Shown piece after piece: positions 25,137 through 34,352 of a stretch of DNA of 64,000 nucleotides. Position 1 is the stretch's first letter. Each line of letters starts with the position of its first letter. Source of the stretch: VFMC01 sp050248155. GTDB taxonomy: Bacteria; Actinomycetota; Acidimicrobiia; Acidimicrobiales; Ilumatobacteraceae. The stretch is taken from positions 1-64,000 of the forward strand of contig JBFWSW010000012.1 in the NCBI GenBank assembly GCA_050248155.1, read 5' to 3'. A program made the position numbers and the translations under genes. Under the pieces are notes generated by a model, which made no database searches, was not told where the DNA came from, and was given only the letters and a program-made list of their open reading frames with translations.

Positions 25137-26008
25137 CCATCGCCCGGCTCGACGCGGTCGGCAAGCGCTTCGGCCGACGCTGGGCGCTGCGTCACGTCGA
25201 CCTCTCGCTGCCGTCCGGTGCCGTGCTCGGGCTCGTCGGGCCGAACGGCGCGGGCAAGACGACGCTGCTGCACCTGCTGGTCGGGTTGGCCAGCCCGGAC
25301 GAGGGCGCGGTCGAGGTGTTCGACAGCCGCCCGGGCACGGTCGAGGTGCTGGCGGACATCGCGTTCGTCGCGCAGGATGCACCGTTGCCGCGCCGGGCCC
25401 GGGTGCTCGATGTGATGCGCGCCTGCCGGTCGCTGAACCAGCAATGGGACGACTCGGTGGTGCCTGCCCGTCTCGAGGAGCTGCAGGTCGATCCCGGGCG
25501 ACGCATCGGCACGTTGTCGGGTGGCCAACGTGCGCAGGTCGCGCTCGCACTCGCACTCGCCAAGCGGCCGCGCCTGCTGGTGCTCGACGAGCCCGTCGCC
25601 AGCCTCGATCCGTTGGCGCGACGAGGGTTCCTCGGATCGCTGATGAGCGCGGTCGCGGAGGGCGGGTTGACGGTCGTGTACTCGACTCACCTCCTCGAGG
25701 ACCTCGAACGCGCGTGTGACCACCTCGCGGTGCTGGCAGGAGGCGAGCTCCGCCTCGACGACCCGATCGAGGACGTGCTCCGACGGCATGTGGTGATCGC
25801 CGGACCGAGCGGACGAGGGCTGCCGCCCGGCACCGTGGCCGTCACGTCGACGATCGCGGGTTCGCACGCCCAGCACCTCGTCGCGGTGACCGGCACGGTG
25901 CACGACCCCACCTGGGACGTGCGCCCGGCCACGCTCGAGGAGATCGTCTTCGCCCACCTCGCTGATCGACGTGCGACGCCGAGCGACCGGCTGGAGCTGG
26001 TCTCGTGA
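25133..26008 (+). CDS. ABC transporter ATP-binding protein
   Basis: 291 aa. Walker A GPNGAGKTT (~40), a degenerate Q-loop (AFVAQDAP), signature LSGGQ, Walker B LLVLDEP, and a switch His in YSTHLLEDLE. Together with the next gene it forms a two-component exporter of the DrrA/YtrB sort. The C-terminal ~80 residues are an accessory domain. GTG start overlaps the regulator's stop and its own stop overlaps the permease GTG. Substrate unknown; drug or cell-wall-stress export is inferred from the YtrA-type regulator. Confidence 0.93.
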   Translation: MTIARLDAVGKRFGRRWALRHVDLSLPSGAVLGLVGPNGAGKTTLLHLLVGLASPDEGAVEVFDSRPGTVEVLADIAFVAQDAPLPRRARVLDVMRACRSLNQQWDDSVVPARLEELQVDPGRRIGTLSGGQRAQVALALALAKRPRLLVLDEPVASLDPLARRGFLGSLMSAVAEGGLTVVYSTHLLEDLERACDHLAVLAGGELRLDDPIEDVLRRHVVIAGPSGRGLPPGTVAVTSTIAGSHAQHLVAVTGTVHDPTWDVRPATLEEIVFAHLADRRATPSDRLELVS

Positions 26009-27000
26009 TCGCCTGGTCGTTCCGCCGGCTGCGCACCGAGGTGGTCGCCGTGGCTGCGGCACTGACCGGCGTCGGGTTGCTCGCGCTCATCACCGGCCGC
26101 ACGATGCACCACTTGTACACGTCGTCGGGTCTGTCCGCCTGCCTCAGCGCTCGAGGGGCCGGCTCCGACTGCTCGTCACTGGTCGATCAGTTCGAAGCTC
26201 GCTTCAGTGGGATGCAGATCCTGATCATCCCGCTGGTGCTGCTCCCGGTGGTGTTCGGCGCGTTCGTCGGCGGCCCCCTCGTGGCCCGTGAGGTCGAAGC
26301 GGGCACTCACCGCTTCTTCTGGACGCAGGGCATCACCCGGCGGCGATGGCTGGCGATGTCATCGGGCGCCGCCCTCGTGGTCGCCGGAGCTGCCGGTGCC
26401 GTGTACTCGCTCATCGCCCTCGCCTGGCTCGACGTCACCAACCGCGTCACCAACGAGCGGTTCGCGAGCCTGTACGACTTCCAGGGTCTCATGCCGATCG
26501 CGTCCACCTTGCTGGCGACGGCGCTCGGCATCCTCGCGGGTGCGACCCTGCGGCGCACGGTTCCGGCGATGGCTGCGACCTTCGTCGCGTTCATCGCCGT
26601 CCGACTGCCGTTGGCAGTGCTCGGACGTCCGCACTTCGCATCACCGCTCGTGACCTCGGTGCCGTTCGGGCAAGACGATGCGCTCGAACGCTCGGGTGCG
26701 TGGATCCTCTCGAACGAGACGATCGATGCGACCGGACGAGTCCTCGGCCGAGATGGATCCTTGAACCTGTCGCCGTTGGCCGGTCGGTGCGACGCCCTGT
26801 CGGCCGCGACGACGAACCGCCTGCCTCCTCGTGAGTCCATCGATGCGTGCCTCGAGCAGCTCGGGGTGCGCTCGGTGCTCACCTACCACCCCGGCGGCCG
26901 CTTCTGGACCTTCCAGATCATCGAGTCCGGCATCCTCGTCGGCATCGCCGGGATCGCCCTCGCCCTGGCGTTCGTTGCCGTCCGCCGGCGGATCAGCTGA
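26005..27000 (+). CDS. ABC transporter permease
   Basis: 331 aa with about six hydrophobic segments (~12-32, ~71-93, ~118-145, ~165-185, ~192-207, ~303-325). A ~95-residue loop between the last two helices contains two cysteines and may lie outside the cell. ABC-2-like layout: the EVEAGTHRFFWTQGITRRRW stretch after the second helix is the typical coupling region of this permease group. Partner of the ATPase encoded immediately upstream, with a 4-bp overlap. Confidence 0.85.
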   Translation: MIAWSFRRLRTEVVAVAAALTGVGLLALITGRTMHHLYTSSGLSACLSARGAGSDCSSLVDQFEARFSGMQILIIPLVLLPVVFGAFVGGPLVAREVEAGTHRFFWTQGITRRRWLAMSSGAALVVAGAAGAVYSLIALAWLDVTNRVTNERFASLYDFQGLMPIASTLLATALGILAGATLRRTVPAMAATFVAFIAVRLPLAVLGRPHFASPLVTSVPFGQDDALERSGAWILSNETIDATGRVLGRDGSLNLSPLAGRCDALSAATTNRLPPRESIDACLEQLGVRSVLTYHPGGRFWTFQIIESGILVGIAGIALALAFVAVRRRIS

Positions 27001-27015
27001 CCTCGGACCGATCCG

Positions 27016-27516
27016 TCAGGCGGTGGGGCGGGGCAGGTCGAACAGCATGTGGCGGCTGAGGTCGCCATACAGGTCCCCGAACATGCGACGGCGCCGGAAG
27101 CGCCACTGGCCGGCGTCGTGCTCGAACTCGTCGTGGTAGCGACCCGAGATCACGGCCTGCAGCGGGAGCTCGTCGTCGACGGCCTGCAGGACGGTGAAGT
27201 ACGAGCGGCACGTCGCGGTCGGGTGTGCACCGTCGTCGAGATCGACGTCGATGATCAGGTTGGTCGTCACGTGCTTGGTGCGCGGCGTGCCGTCCGGGTA
27301 CAGGCGCACGGCGGCTCGATACATCGCGATCACCTCGTCCCGGCCGCGGCGGACCGGCGCGTCGGGACGACTGATGATCTCGCCGTGCGCGAACAGTTCG
27401 CCGACGCCATCGAGATCACCGAGGTCCAGCAGCTCCGCGTAGGACATGACGAGGTTCGAGATCGCGGCGCGCGCCTCGGCCACCGCGAGCGAACGAGCAA
27501 CGTCGTCGGACAGCAT
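27016..27516 (-). CDS. SnoaL/NTF2-like protein
   Basis: 166 aa from ATG 27516. Pattern of the SnoaL-like_4 group: helical start EARAAISNLVMSYAELLDLG, DLDGVGELFAHGEI, VTTNLIIDVDLDDG, and C-terminal strand DEFEHDAGQWRFRRRRMFGD. The cone-shaped fold is used in polyketide cyclases, dehydratases and ring-hydroxylating dioxygenase small subunits. No partner gene nearby, so the substrate cannot be named. Converges with the ABC permease gene. Confidence 0.82.
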   Translation of the reverse strand: MLSDDVARSLAVAEARAAISNLVMSYAELLDLGDLDGVGELFAHGEIISRPDAPVRRGRDEVIAMYRAAVRLYPDGTPRTKHVTTNLIIDVDLDDGAHPTATCRSYFTVLQAVDDELPLQAVISGRYHDEFEHDAGQWRFRRRRMFGDLYGDLSRHMLFDLPRPTA

Positions 27517-27539
27517 CGCCGGACTGTAGCCAGCCGTTG

Positions 27540-27569
27540 GCCGAGAGCCCTCCCGGCAGGGCTCTCGGC
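27540..27569. repeat. Perfect hairpin between divergent genes
   Basis: A 12-bp stem (GCCGAGAGCCCT / AGGGCTCTCGGC) with a 6-nt loop CCCGGC, read from 27540. It lies between two gene starts (27516 minus, 27666 plus), so it is not a 3' terminator. It may act as a 5'-leader structure, a DNA-binding site or an intergenic repeat. Confidence 0.5.
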
Positions 27570-27665
27570 TCTCGGATCGTTCCGCGAATCGAGCTGCTGG
27601 TACCAGGGCCATAGGTCCCGAAAGTCGATCAAGATTCCGGCAAGGCGGACCGATAACCCCGGGGT

Positions 27666-29654
27666 ATGGACACACGTGCGCGTGGCGCGCTCCGGCGACT
27701 GAGCCTCTACGCAGGCACGACGCTGGTCCCGGTGCTCGCGCTCGGTGTCACCCTGAGCAGCCGGTACGCGCACGAGATCGACCATGCCGCGATCGCGGAC
27801 GGTGGCGCGCTGGCTCAAGCGATCGGCAACTCGGGCGTCGAACCCTTCCTCGAGGGTCACCCCCTCGACGAGGGGCTGAACGCCCGCGAGCGGTACTCGT
27901 TGATGATGTCGACCGGCAACCTCTTGTCCGAGGGAACGGCGCTGCGCTTGCGGGTGCGCGACACGATGGGCACGGTGATCTTCGACGCAGCGAACCCGAC
28001 GGCCCCGCCGGGCGAGCCGACGATCGACGACGAGGTGCGCGAGGTCGCGGCGGGGAGCCAGGTCGTCGAGCTGACGACGCTCGACAGCGACCAGGTGGAT
28101 GGCTCGAGCGATCACGGCGTCGCCGCGATCGAGTCCTACGTCGCGCTGTGGTCGCCGGCGAACCCCGCCGAGCCGGTCGGCGTGCTCGAGGTGTACCTGC
28201 CGTTCGGACCGATCGAGGCCGTGCGCGCGGCGTCGTTGCGACGCATGCAGCTGACGCTCGCAGCCGGCTTGTCGCTGCTGTGGATCGCGCTCGCGGTGCT
28301 GGTGTGGCAGGTGACGCGCACGGTGCACCGTCAGAGCCGGCGTCACGAGCACCTTGCGCTGCACGACAGCCTGACAGGGCTTCCCAACCGTGTGCTCTAC
28401 AACGACCGGGTCCAGACCGCGCTCGCCGCAGCACGCCGCGGCGGCCACGACGTCGGCCTCGCGATCGTCGACCTCGATCGGTTCAAGGACGTCAACGACT
28501 CGCTCGGGCACCAGAACGGTGACACGTTCCTGCGGTCGGTTGCCGAGCGGATGTCTGCCGCGATCCGACCCGGCGACACGCTGGCCCGGCTGGGGGGCGA
28601 CGAGTTCGGGCTCGTGCTGCCCGGCGCGACCGAGGACGGGATGGACGACATCCTTCGTCGCATCCAGGACGCGCTCGGCGAGGAGATCGACCTTGCCGGT
28701 GTGCCGGTGTCGGCGGAAGCCAGCATCGGATACGCGATGTGGCCGAGCGACGCGGACGACGCGGAGACGCTGAAGCAGCGCGCCGATCTCGCGCTCTACA
28801 CCGCCAAGGAGGCACGGGCTGCGATCGTCCGCTACCACGCGGGCATCGACGAGTTCGATCCGCAACGGCTCGGCCTGGTCGCCGAGCTGAAGCGGGCGAT
28901 CGTCAACGACGACCTCGTGCTCCACTACCAGCCGAAGATCGACATGCAGACCGGACGGGTGGTCGCGTTCGAGGCGCTCGTCCGCTGGCAGCACCCGACG
29001 CGGGGGATGATCCCTCCCGTCGACTTCATCCCGATCGCGGAATCGACCGGTCTGATCACACCGCTCACCAAATGGGTCGTCGACGCAGCGCTCGACCAGC
29101 TGTCGACCTGGTCTGCGGCGTCGCCCGTCGGGTCCGCTGTTCCCGACCTTGCCATCGCCGTCAACGTGTCGGCGCGCAACCTCCGCGAGGAGCATCTCGC
29201 CACGTGGGTGTTCGAACGGCTCGACCACTACGGCGTCGCACCGCATCGACTGGTGCTCGAGGTGACCGAGACGTCGTTCGCGACCGATCCGGTTCGTGCG
29301 ACGCACGTCCTCGAGCAGCTCTCCGCGGGTGGGGTGCGTGTCAGCCTCGACGACTTCGGGCAGGGCTACACGTCGCTCGGCTCGCTCGGGCGGCTGCCCG
29401 TGAGCGAGCTGAAGATCGACCGGGGGTTCATCTGGGCGATGCAGGCAAGCGCGGAGGACCGGGCGATCGTGGCATCGGTGATCCAGCTCGGACACCAGCT
29501 CGGGCTCAGCGTCGTCGCCGAGGGTGTCGAGACCGAGGCCATGCTGGACGACCTCCGGCACCTCGGCTGCGACACGGTGCAGGGCTTCCTGTTCTCACCG
29601 CCCGTCCCGGCCAGCAAGGCGCTGGGCCTGATGGGCTCGCCTGCTCCGGTCTGA
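27666..29654 (+). CDS. Membrane GGDEF-EAL protein (c-di-GMP turnover)
   Basis: 662 aa. Helix 1 (~13-30) and helix 2 (~197-218) frame a ~165-residue extracytoplasmic sensor. The GGDEF domain keeps LARLGGDEF (~308-315), and the EAL domain keeps FEALVRW (~434-440), the VNVSARNL segment, EVTET, DDFGQGYTSLGSL and EGVETE. Both active-site signatures are intact, so it could make or break c-di-GMP; the direction probably depends on the signal sensed. No other c-di-GMP gene lies nearby. Confidence 0.95.
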   Translation: MDTRARGALRRLSLYAGTTLVPVLALGVTLSSRYAHEIDHAAIADGGALAQAIGNSGVEPFLEGHPLDEGLNARERYSLMMSTGNLLSEGTALRLRVRDTMGTVIFDAANPTAPPGEPTIDDEVREVAAGSQVVELTTLDSDQVDGSSDHGVAAIESYVALWSPANPAEPVGVLEVYLPFGPIEAVRAASLRRMQLTLAAGLSLLWIALAVLVWQVTRTVHRQSRRHEHLALHDSLTGLPNRVLYNDRVQTALAAARRGGHDVGLAIVDLDRFKDVNDSLGHQNGDTFLRSVAERMSAAIRPGDTLARLGGDEFGLVLPGATEDGMDDILRRIQDALGEEIDLAGVPVSAEASIGYAMWPSDADDAETLKQRADLALYTAKEARAAIVRYHAGIDEFDPQRLGLVAELKRAIVNDDLVLHYQPKIDMQTGRVVAFEALVRWQHPTRGMIPPVDFIPIAESTGLITPLTKWVVDAALDQLSTWSAASPVGSAVPDLAIAVNVSARNLREEHLATWVFERLDHYGVAPHRLVLEVTETSFATDPVRATHVLEQLSAGGVRVSLDDFGQGYTSLGSLGRLPVSELKIDRGFIWAMQASAEDRAIVASVIQLGHQLGLSVVAEGVETEAMLDDLRHLGCDTVQGFLFSPPVPASKALGLMGSPAPV

Positions 29655-29689
29655 CCCACATCGCCGCGCGGTCCGCGCCATCGGCTTGA

Positions 29690-31153
29690 ATGGCGGCCGT
29701 GCCGACACAGCGCATCACAGGTGAGATCGTGGTCATCGGAGGCGGATCGGGTGGCGCCGCGGTCGCGGGCACGCTCGCCGCGTCGCAGCGCGACGTCGTG
29801 CTCGTCGAGGCAGGCCCCGACTACGGCCCGTTCGGTGACCCACGCTGGCCGTTCGAGCTCGTCGACGCGCGCAAGCTCGCGATCACCCACGACTGGGGCT
29901 ACGCGACGCCGCCGTGGACCTTCGAGCGCGCGCGTGTGATCGGCGGGTGCTCGGCGCACAACGGTGCCATCGCGGCGGTCGGCCATCGATCCGACTACGA
30001 CTCGTGGGGGTTGCCCGGGTGGACGGGCGACGACGTGGAACCGGTCTTCCGTCGCGTGGTCGAGATGATGCGCGTGCGCACGTACGGTCGCGACGAGGCG
30101 GTGCCGTACCACGAGGAGTGCCTGCGCGCGGCCGAGGCTTTGGGGTGGCGCATGGCGTCCGACCTCTGCGATCTCGATGCGAACGACTCCTTCGGTCTCG
30201 AGACGGTCAACGTCGTCGGCACGACGCGGTGGAACACCTCGTTCGCCTATCTCGACCCGGTTCGCGATGGGGGCCGCCTGCGCATCGTCGACCGGACGTG
30301 CGTCGACCACCTCGAACCGGCGGCCGACGGCGTGCGCCTCGTGTGCCACCGGCTCGGGGACACCGTCGAGATCGTCGCCGCCACCGTGGTGCTCGCGGCG
30401 GGTGTGTACGGCACACCGGCGATCCTGCAGCGTTCGGGCATCGGCGATCCCGATCACCTCCGGTCGGTGGGCGTCTCGCCGCGGATCGACCTGCCAGGCG
30501 TCGGCGCCAACCTCCACGACCACTCGCTCATCCACGCCGACCGAGCGATCGGCGAGCGTCTGCAGGGGTTCCTCGACCGGACCGCGGCGACAGGCTTCCT
30601 GCCCGAGGAACAGACGCTGGGCAAGGCGTTGTCGTCGCTCGCAGTCGACGGGTTGTTCGACCTGCACCTGTTCCCGGTGTGCGGCTCGGATCAGACGAGC
30701 ATGCTGGCCGGCAGAGTGGCGGTCGAGGTCGCGTGCATGACGCCGCAGAGCCGCGGCTGGGTGCGCATCGCGAGCCCCGATCCCGACCAGGCGCCGCTCA
30801 TCGATCACCGCTACATCAACGATCCCGAGGGGCACGACCTGGCCGTGCTCCGCGACGGGCTGGTGCTCGCCAACCAGATCCTCGACCACCCCGAGCTGGA
30901 CGGTCTGCTCGGACCGCCGGTCACCGACACCTCCACCGACGACGGCATCCGCGCCAACGTGGCGCACTACTACCACCCGGTCGGCACCTGCGCGATGGGC
31001 ACGGGGGCCGACTCTGTCTGCGACTCCCGCGGTCGGGTGCGCGGCATCGACCACGTGGTCGTCGCCGACGCATCGCTGATCCCCACGATCCCTCGCGCAA
31101 ACACGAACCTCCCCACCGTGATGATCGGCGAGCTCATCGCGGCAACGTTGTGA
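29690..31153 (+). CDS. GMC-family FAD-dependent oxidoreductase
   Basis: 487 aa. N-terminal dinucleotide fold EIVVIGGGSGGAAVAGTLA, then VIGGCSAHNGAIA (FAD loop) and GVYGTPAILQRSGIG. The C-terminal catalytic part has YYHPVGTCAMG with the active-site His and DASLIPTIPRANTNLPTVMI. Family members oxidise alcohols such as choline, glucose, sterols or long-chain alcohols. The second catalytic residue corresponds to Asn near RANTN. Substrate unknown. It lies 49 bp ahead of the PPK2 gene. Confidence 0.92.
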   Translation: MAAVPTQRITGEIVVIGGGSGGAAVAGTLAASQRDVVLVEAGPDYGPFGDPRWPFELVDARKLAITHDWGYATPPWTFERARVIGGCSAHNGAIAAVGHRSDYDSWGLPGWTGDDVEPVFRRVVEMMRVRTYGRDEAVPYHEECLRAAEALGWRMASDLCDLDANDSFGLETVNVVGTTRWNTSFAYLDPVRDGGRLRIVDRTCVDHLEPAADGVRLVCHRLGDTVEIVAATVVLAAGVYGTPAILQRSGIGDPDHLRSVGVSPRIDLPGVGANLHDHSLIHADRAIGERLQGFLDRTAATGFLPEEQTLGKALSSLAVDGLFDLHLFPVCGSDQTSMLAGRVAVEVACMTPQSRGWVRIASPDPDQAPLIDHRYINDPEGHDLAVLRDGLVLANQILDHPELDGLLGPPVTDTSTDDGIRANVAHYYHPVGTCAMGTGADSVCDSRGRVRGIDHVVVADASLIPTIPRANTNLPTVMIGELIAATL

Positions 31154-31201
31154 ACGCGGCCTACGCTCAGCGGCGATGCAGGTGACGTTGGCGGCGGCGC
31201 G

Positions 31202-31984
31202 ATGACCTTCCTCGACAAGCTCGACCTGGGCCAGCGGCTCGATCGAGAGCAGTACGACAAGCGACTGGCCGACGAGCAGCGACGATTGCTGCAGCTACGG
31301 CTCCACCTCGGTGGCCAGATGGGCCCCGGTGGGCGCGGGCCCGGCCTGCTCGTGTTGTTCGAGGGGCCCGATGCGGCCGGGAAGGGTGGTGCGATCAAGG
31401 CGGTCGTCGGGCACCTCGATCCTCGGCACTACCGGGTCACGAACTACGCCGCACCCTCGCGCTCGGAGAAGGAGCACCACTTCCTGTGGCGCTTCTGGAA
31501 GGAGATCCCCGGGCACGGTCAGATGGCCGTCTTCGACCGCAGCTGGTACGGCCGCGTCCTCGTCGAGCGCATCGAGGGGTTCGCCACACCGGCCGAGTGG
31601 CGGCGGGCGTACCGGGCGATCGTCGACTTCGAACGTTCGCTCGTGACCGAGGGCATCATCGTCGTCAAGTTCTGGCTGCACATCAGCGACGAGGAGCAGC
31701 ACGCTCGCTTCGTCGCCCGCGCCGGCGATCCGCTCAAACGCTGGAAGCTCACCGACGAGGACTGGCGCAACCGCGAGCGGAACCGGCTGTACGACCGCGC
31801 TGCGGAGGACATGTTCCGGCGCACGAGCCACGACCTCGCCCCATGGGACGTGATCCCGGCCGAGCAGAAGAGGTTCGGCCGCATCGCCGTGCTCGAGGCG
31901 CTGAACCGTCGCGTCGAGGAGGGCATGGCGCGCGCTGGGATGGAGGTTCCCGCGCTGTCCGACCTCGACGAGGCCGACGACTGA
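31202..31984 (+). CDS. ppk2: Polyphosphate kinase 2 family protein
   Basis: 260 aa, one PPK2 domain. Walker A-like FEGPDAAGKGGAIK (~53-66), Walker B-like FDRSWYGRVLVER, and the lid segment DPLKRWKLTDEDWRNRERN. PPK2 enzymes use polyphosphate to phosphorylate nucleoside mono- or diphosphates (classes I-III). The length and the RKWKLT-like lid suit class I or III, but which nucleotide is used cannot be read from sequence alone. Confidence 0.94.
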   Translation: MTFLDKLDLGQRLDREQYDKRLADEQRRLLQLRLHLGGQMGPGGRGPGLLVLFEGPDAAGKGGAIKAVVGHLDPRHYRVTNYAAPSRSEKEHHFLWRFWKEIPGHGQMAVFDRSWYGRVLVERIEGFATPAEWRRAYRAIVDFERSLVTEGIIVVKFWLHISDEEQHARFVARAGDPLKRWKLTDEDWRNRERNRLYDRAAEDMFRRTSHDLAPWDVIPAEQKRFGRIAVLEALNRRVEEGMARAGMEVPALSDLDEADD

Positions 31985-32003
31985 CCCCGGATAGCGTGGC
32001 TCC

Positions 32004-33023
32004 GTGACCACCCCACGGCGCATCGTCCCTCCCGGCTACCGCGAGCAGCTCGATCTCGGCTACGTCTTCGGCAGCGTGCTCACCTTCGGGCAACGTCCGC
32101 TCGTCACCGAGCCCGGCCAGCTCGCCGAGTGGCAACCCGACGTCGCGGTGCTGGGCGCTCCGTTCGATCTCGGCACCACGAACCGTCCGGGCGCGCGCTT
32201 CGGTCCGCGGGGCGTGCGGACCCGTGCCTACGAGCCCGGCACCTATCACCTCGACCTCGGGCTCGAGATCTTCGAGTGGCTCGAGGTCGTCGACGTCGGT
32301 GACGCGTTCTGCCCGCACGGCATGGTCGAGCAGAGCCTCGACAACATCAAGGCCAAGGTCGCCTCCGTCGTCGAGCACGGCATCGTGCCGGTCACCATCG
32401 GCGGCGACCACACGGTCACGTGGCCGGCCGCGACCGCCGTGGCCGACCACTACGGCTTCGGCAAGGTCGGCATGGTGCACTTCGACGCGCATGCCGACAC
32501 GGCCGACACCATCGACGGCAACCTCGCCAGCCACGGCACCCCGATGCGTCGGCTGATCGAGAGCGGTGCGATCCCCGGCTCGAACTTCGTCCAGATCGGC
32601 CTGCGTGGCTACTGGCCGGGCGAGGACGTGTGGCAGTGGATGGCCGAGCAGGGCATGAAGTGGTTCATGATGGACGAGGTCCACCGGCGCGGGCTCGACG
32701 CGGTGCTCACCGATGCGATCGCCATCGCGATGGACGGCGTCGATCACCTGTACGTCAGTGTCGACATCGACAGCCTCGACCCCGCCTATGCGCCCGGGAC
32801 CGGTACGCCCGAGCCCGGTGGTCTGTCCTCGGTGGACATGCTGCGCGCGATGCGCCGGCTGGCCATGGAGACGCCGCTCGTCGCCTTCGACGTGATGGAG
32901 GTCGCACCCGTGTACGACCACGCCGACTGCACGGTCAACGTCGCGCACCGGCTGATCCTCGAGATCCTGGCCGGCCTCGCCTGGAAGAACCGGCAGACGG
33001 GCGCAGCGGTGACGCCCCAATGA
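32004..33023 (+). CDS. Agmatinase-family ureohydrolase
   Basis: 339 aa from GTG 32004. All manganese ligands are there: GGDHT (~132-136), HFDAHADT (~157-164) and SVDIDSLDPAYAPGTGTPEP (~253-272). Hydrolyses a guanidino compound (agmatine, guanidinobutyrate or similar) to urea and amine. The N-terminal extension of ~45 residues is longer than in E. coli SpeB. Its TGA overlaps the ATG of an M20 amidohydrolase (ATGA), so the substrate or product may be an N-acyl or amino-acid derivative handled by both. Confidence 0.93.
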   Translation: MTTPRRIVPPGYREQLDLGYVFGSVLTFGQRPLVTEPGQLAEWQPDVAVLGAPFDLGTTNRPGARFGPRGVRTRAYEPGTYHLDLGLEIFEWLEVVDVGDAFCPHGMVEQSLDNIKAKVASVVEHGIVPVTIGGDHTVTWPAATAVADHYGFGKVGMVHFDAHADTADTIDGNLASHGTPMRRLIESGAIPGSNFVQIGLRGYWPGEDVWQWMAEQGMKWFMMDEVHRRGLDAVLTDAIAIAMDGVDHLYVSVDIDSLDPAYAPGTGTPEPGGLSSVDMLRAMRRLAMETPLVAFDVMEVAPVYDHADCTVNVAHRLILEILAGLAWKNRQTGAAVTPQ

Positions 33024-34303
33024 CCGACGTCTCGCCGGCTGCCGCGCGCGTGCTCGACGTGCTGGACGAGACGCATGCCTCGGCCACAGCAGCGCTCGCC
33101 GAGCTCGTGGCGATCCCCAGCGTCGGCGGCACCGACGCCGAGAACGATGCGGTGCACCACATGGCCGGCTGGATGGGCGCCCTCGGGCTCGACGTCGATC
33201 ACTGGCGGGTGCCGTTGGACGATCTGCTCGAGCGCCCCGACTTCCCAGGTGTCGAGGTGCCGCGGTCCGAGGCATGGGGCGTCGTCGGGCGACTCCCTGG
33301 TGCGGGTGGTGACGGCGCACGGAGCCTCATGCTGAACGGCCACGTCGATGTCGTCCCGCCGGGCGACGTTCATCAGTGGACCACCGGGGCGTTCGACGCC
33401 GTCGTGCGCGACGGGCACCTGTTGGGGCGCGGGTCGTGCGATATGAAGGCCGGGGTGGTGGCGGCGATGTGGGCCGTCGACGCCATCCGCCAAGCGGGCG
33501 TGCGACTGCGCGGCGACCTGTTGGTCGCCGCGGTGCTGGGCGAGGAGGACGGAGGGCTCGGCACCTACGCGACGCTCGACCGCGGCTGGCGCGCCGATGC
33601 CTGTGTCATCCCCGAGCCGACGGGGCTCGACCTCGTCCCCTCGAACGCGGGCGCGCTCACCTTCCGGCTCACGGTGCACGGTCTCGCGACGCACGCGTCC
33701 CGACGCACCGAGGGTGTGTCGGCGATCGAGCGGTTCGTGCCCGTGCTCCAGGCGATCGAGCAGCTGGAGCGGTCGCGCAACCGGGACGCCACGCCACAAG
33801 GTTCACCGTTCGCGCTCATCGCTCCCATCTCGATCGGCACCGTCTCCGCCGGCGACTGGGCGTCGTCCGTGCCCGACCTGCTCGTCGCCGAAGGCCGATG
33901 CGGGGTGCTGCCCGGTGAGCCGGTGGAAGGTGCTCGGGCAGCCTTCGAGGATGCCGTCGCTGCGGTCTGTGATGCCGATCCATGGCTGCGTGACCATCCC
34001 GTCGACGTCGAGTGGTGGGGCGGCCAGTTCGCGTCGGGCTCGATCCCGGACGGCGCCGACCTCGTCGAGCGCGTCGCTGCCGCGCATCGGACGGTCGGCG
34101 GCGGATCGCAGCGGACCTGGACCGCACCGTACGGGAGCGATCTGCGGCTGCTCACGGGTGTCGGCGGCATCCCGACGCTGCAGTACGGACCCGGCGACTC
34201 GGCCGCCGCGCACGGTCCCGACGAGTCGGTGTCGCTCGACGAGATGCACACCACCGCACGAGCGTTGGCCGTGCTCGCGCTCGACCTGTGCAATCCGCTC
34301 TGA
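33020..34303 (+). CDS. M20-family metallopeptidase / deacylase
   Basis: 427 aa. Metal site: NGHVDVVPPG (~107-116), GRGSCDMKAGVVAA (~137-150), EEDGG (~176), and later C-terminal AAAHGPDESVSLDEM. A dimerisation domain lies between (LTVHGLATHASRR). M20 includes acetylornithine deacetylase, succinyl-diaminopimelate desuccinylase and carboxypeptidases; here the layout is closest to ArgE/DapE types. Coupled to the agmatinase gene by a 4-bp overlap, suggesting a shared guanidino or amine pathway. Confidence 0.9.
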   Translation: MTDVSPAAARVLDVLDETHASATAALAELVAIPSVGGTDAENDAVHHMAGWMGALGLDVDHWRVPLDDLLERPDFPGVEVPRSEAWGVVGRLPGAGGDGARSLMLNGHVDVVPPGDVHQWTTGAFDAVVRDGHLLGRGSCDMKAGVVAAMWAVDAIRQAGVRLRGDLLVAAVLGEEDGGLGTYATLDRGWRADACVIPEPTGLDLVPSNAGALTFRLTVHGLATHASRRTEGVSAIERFVPVLQAIEQLERSRNRDATPQGSPFALIAPISIGTVSAGDWASSVPDLLVAEGRCGVLPGEPVEGARAAFEDAVAAVCDADPWLRDHPVDVEWWGGQFASGSIPDGADLVERVAAAHRTVGGGSQRTWTAPYGSDLRLLTGVGGIPTLQYGPGDSAAAHGPDESVSLDEMHTTARALAVLALDLCNPL

Positions 34304-34318
34304 TCTCATGCCGTGACC

Positions 34319-34348
34319 GTGCGCCGAGACGGTTTCCCTGAGGCGCAC
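34319..34348. terminator. Hairpin between convergent genes
   Basis: GTGCGCC (34319-34325) pairs with GGCGCAC (34342-34348) around a 16-nt loop, in the 49 bp between the M20 stop and the upp stop. Short but well placed for bidirectional termination; no U-run. Confidence 0.4.
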
Positions 34349-34352
34349 AGCA

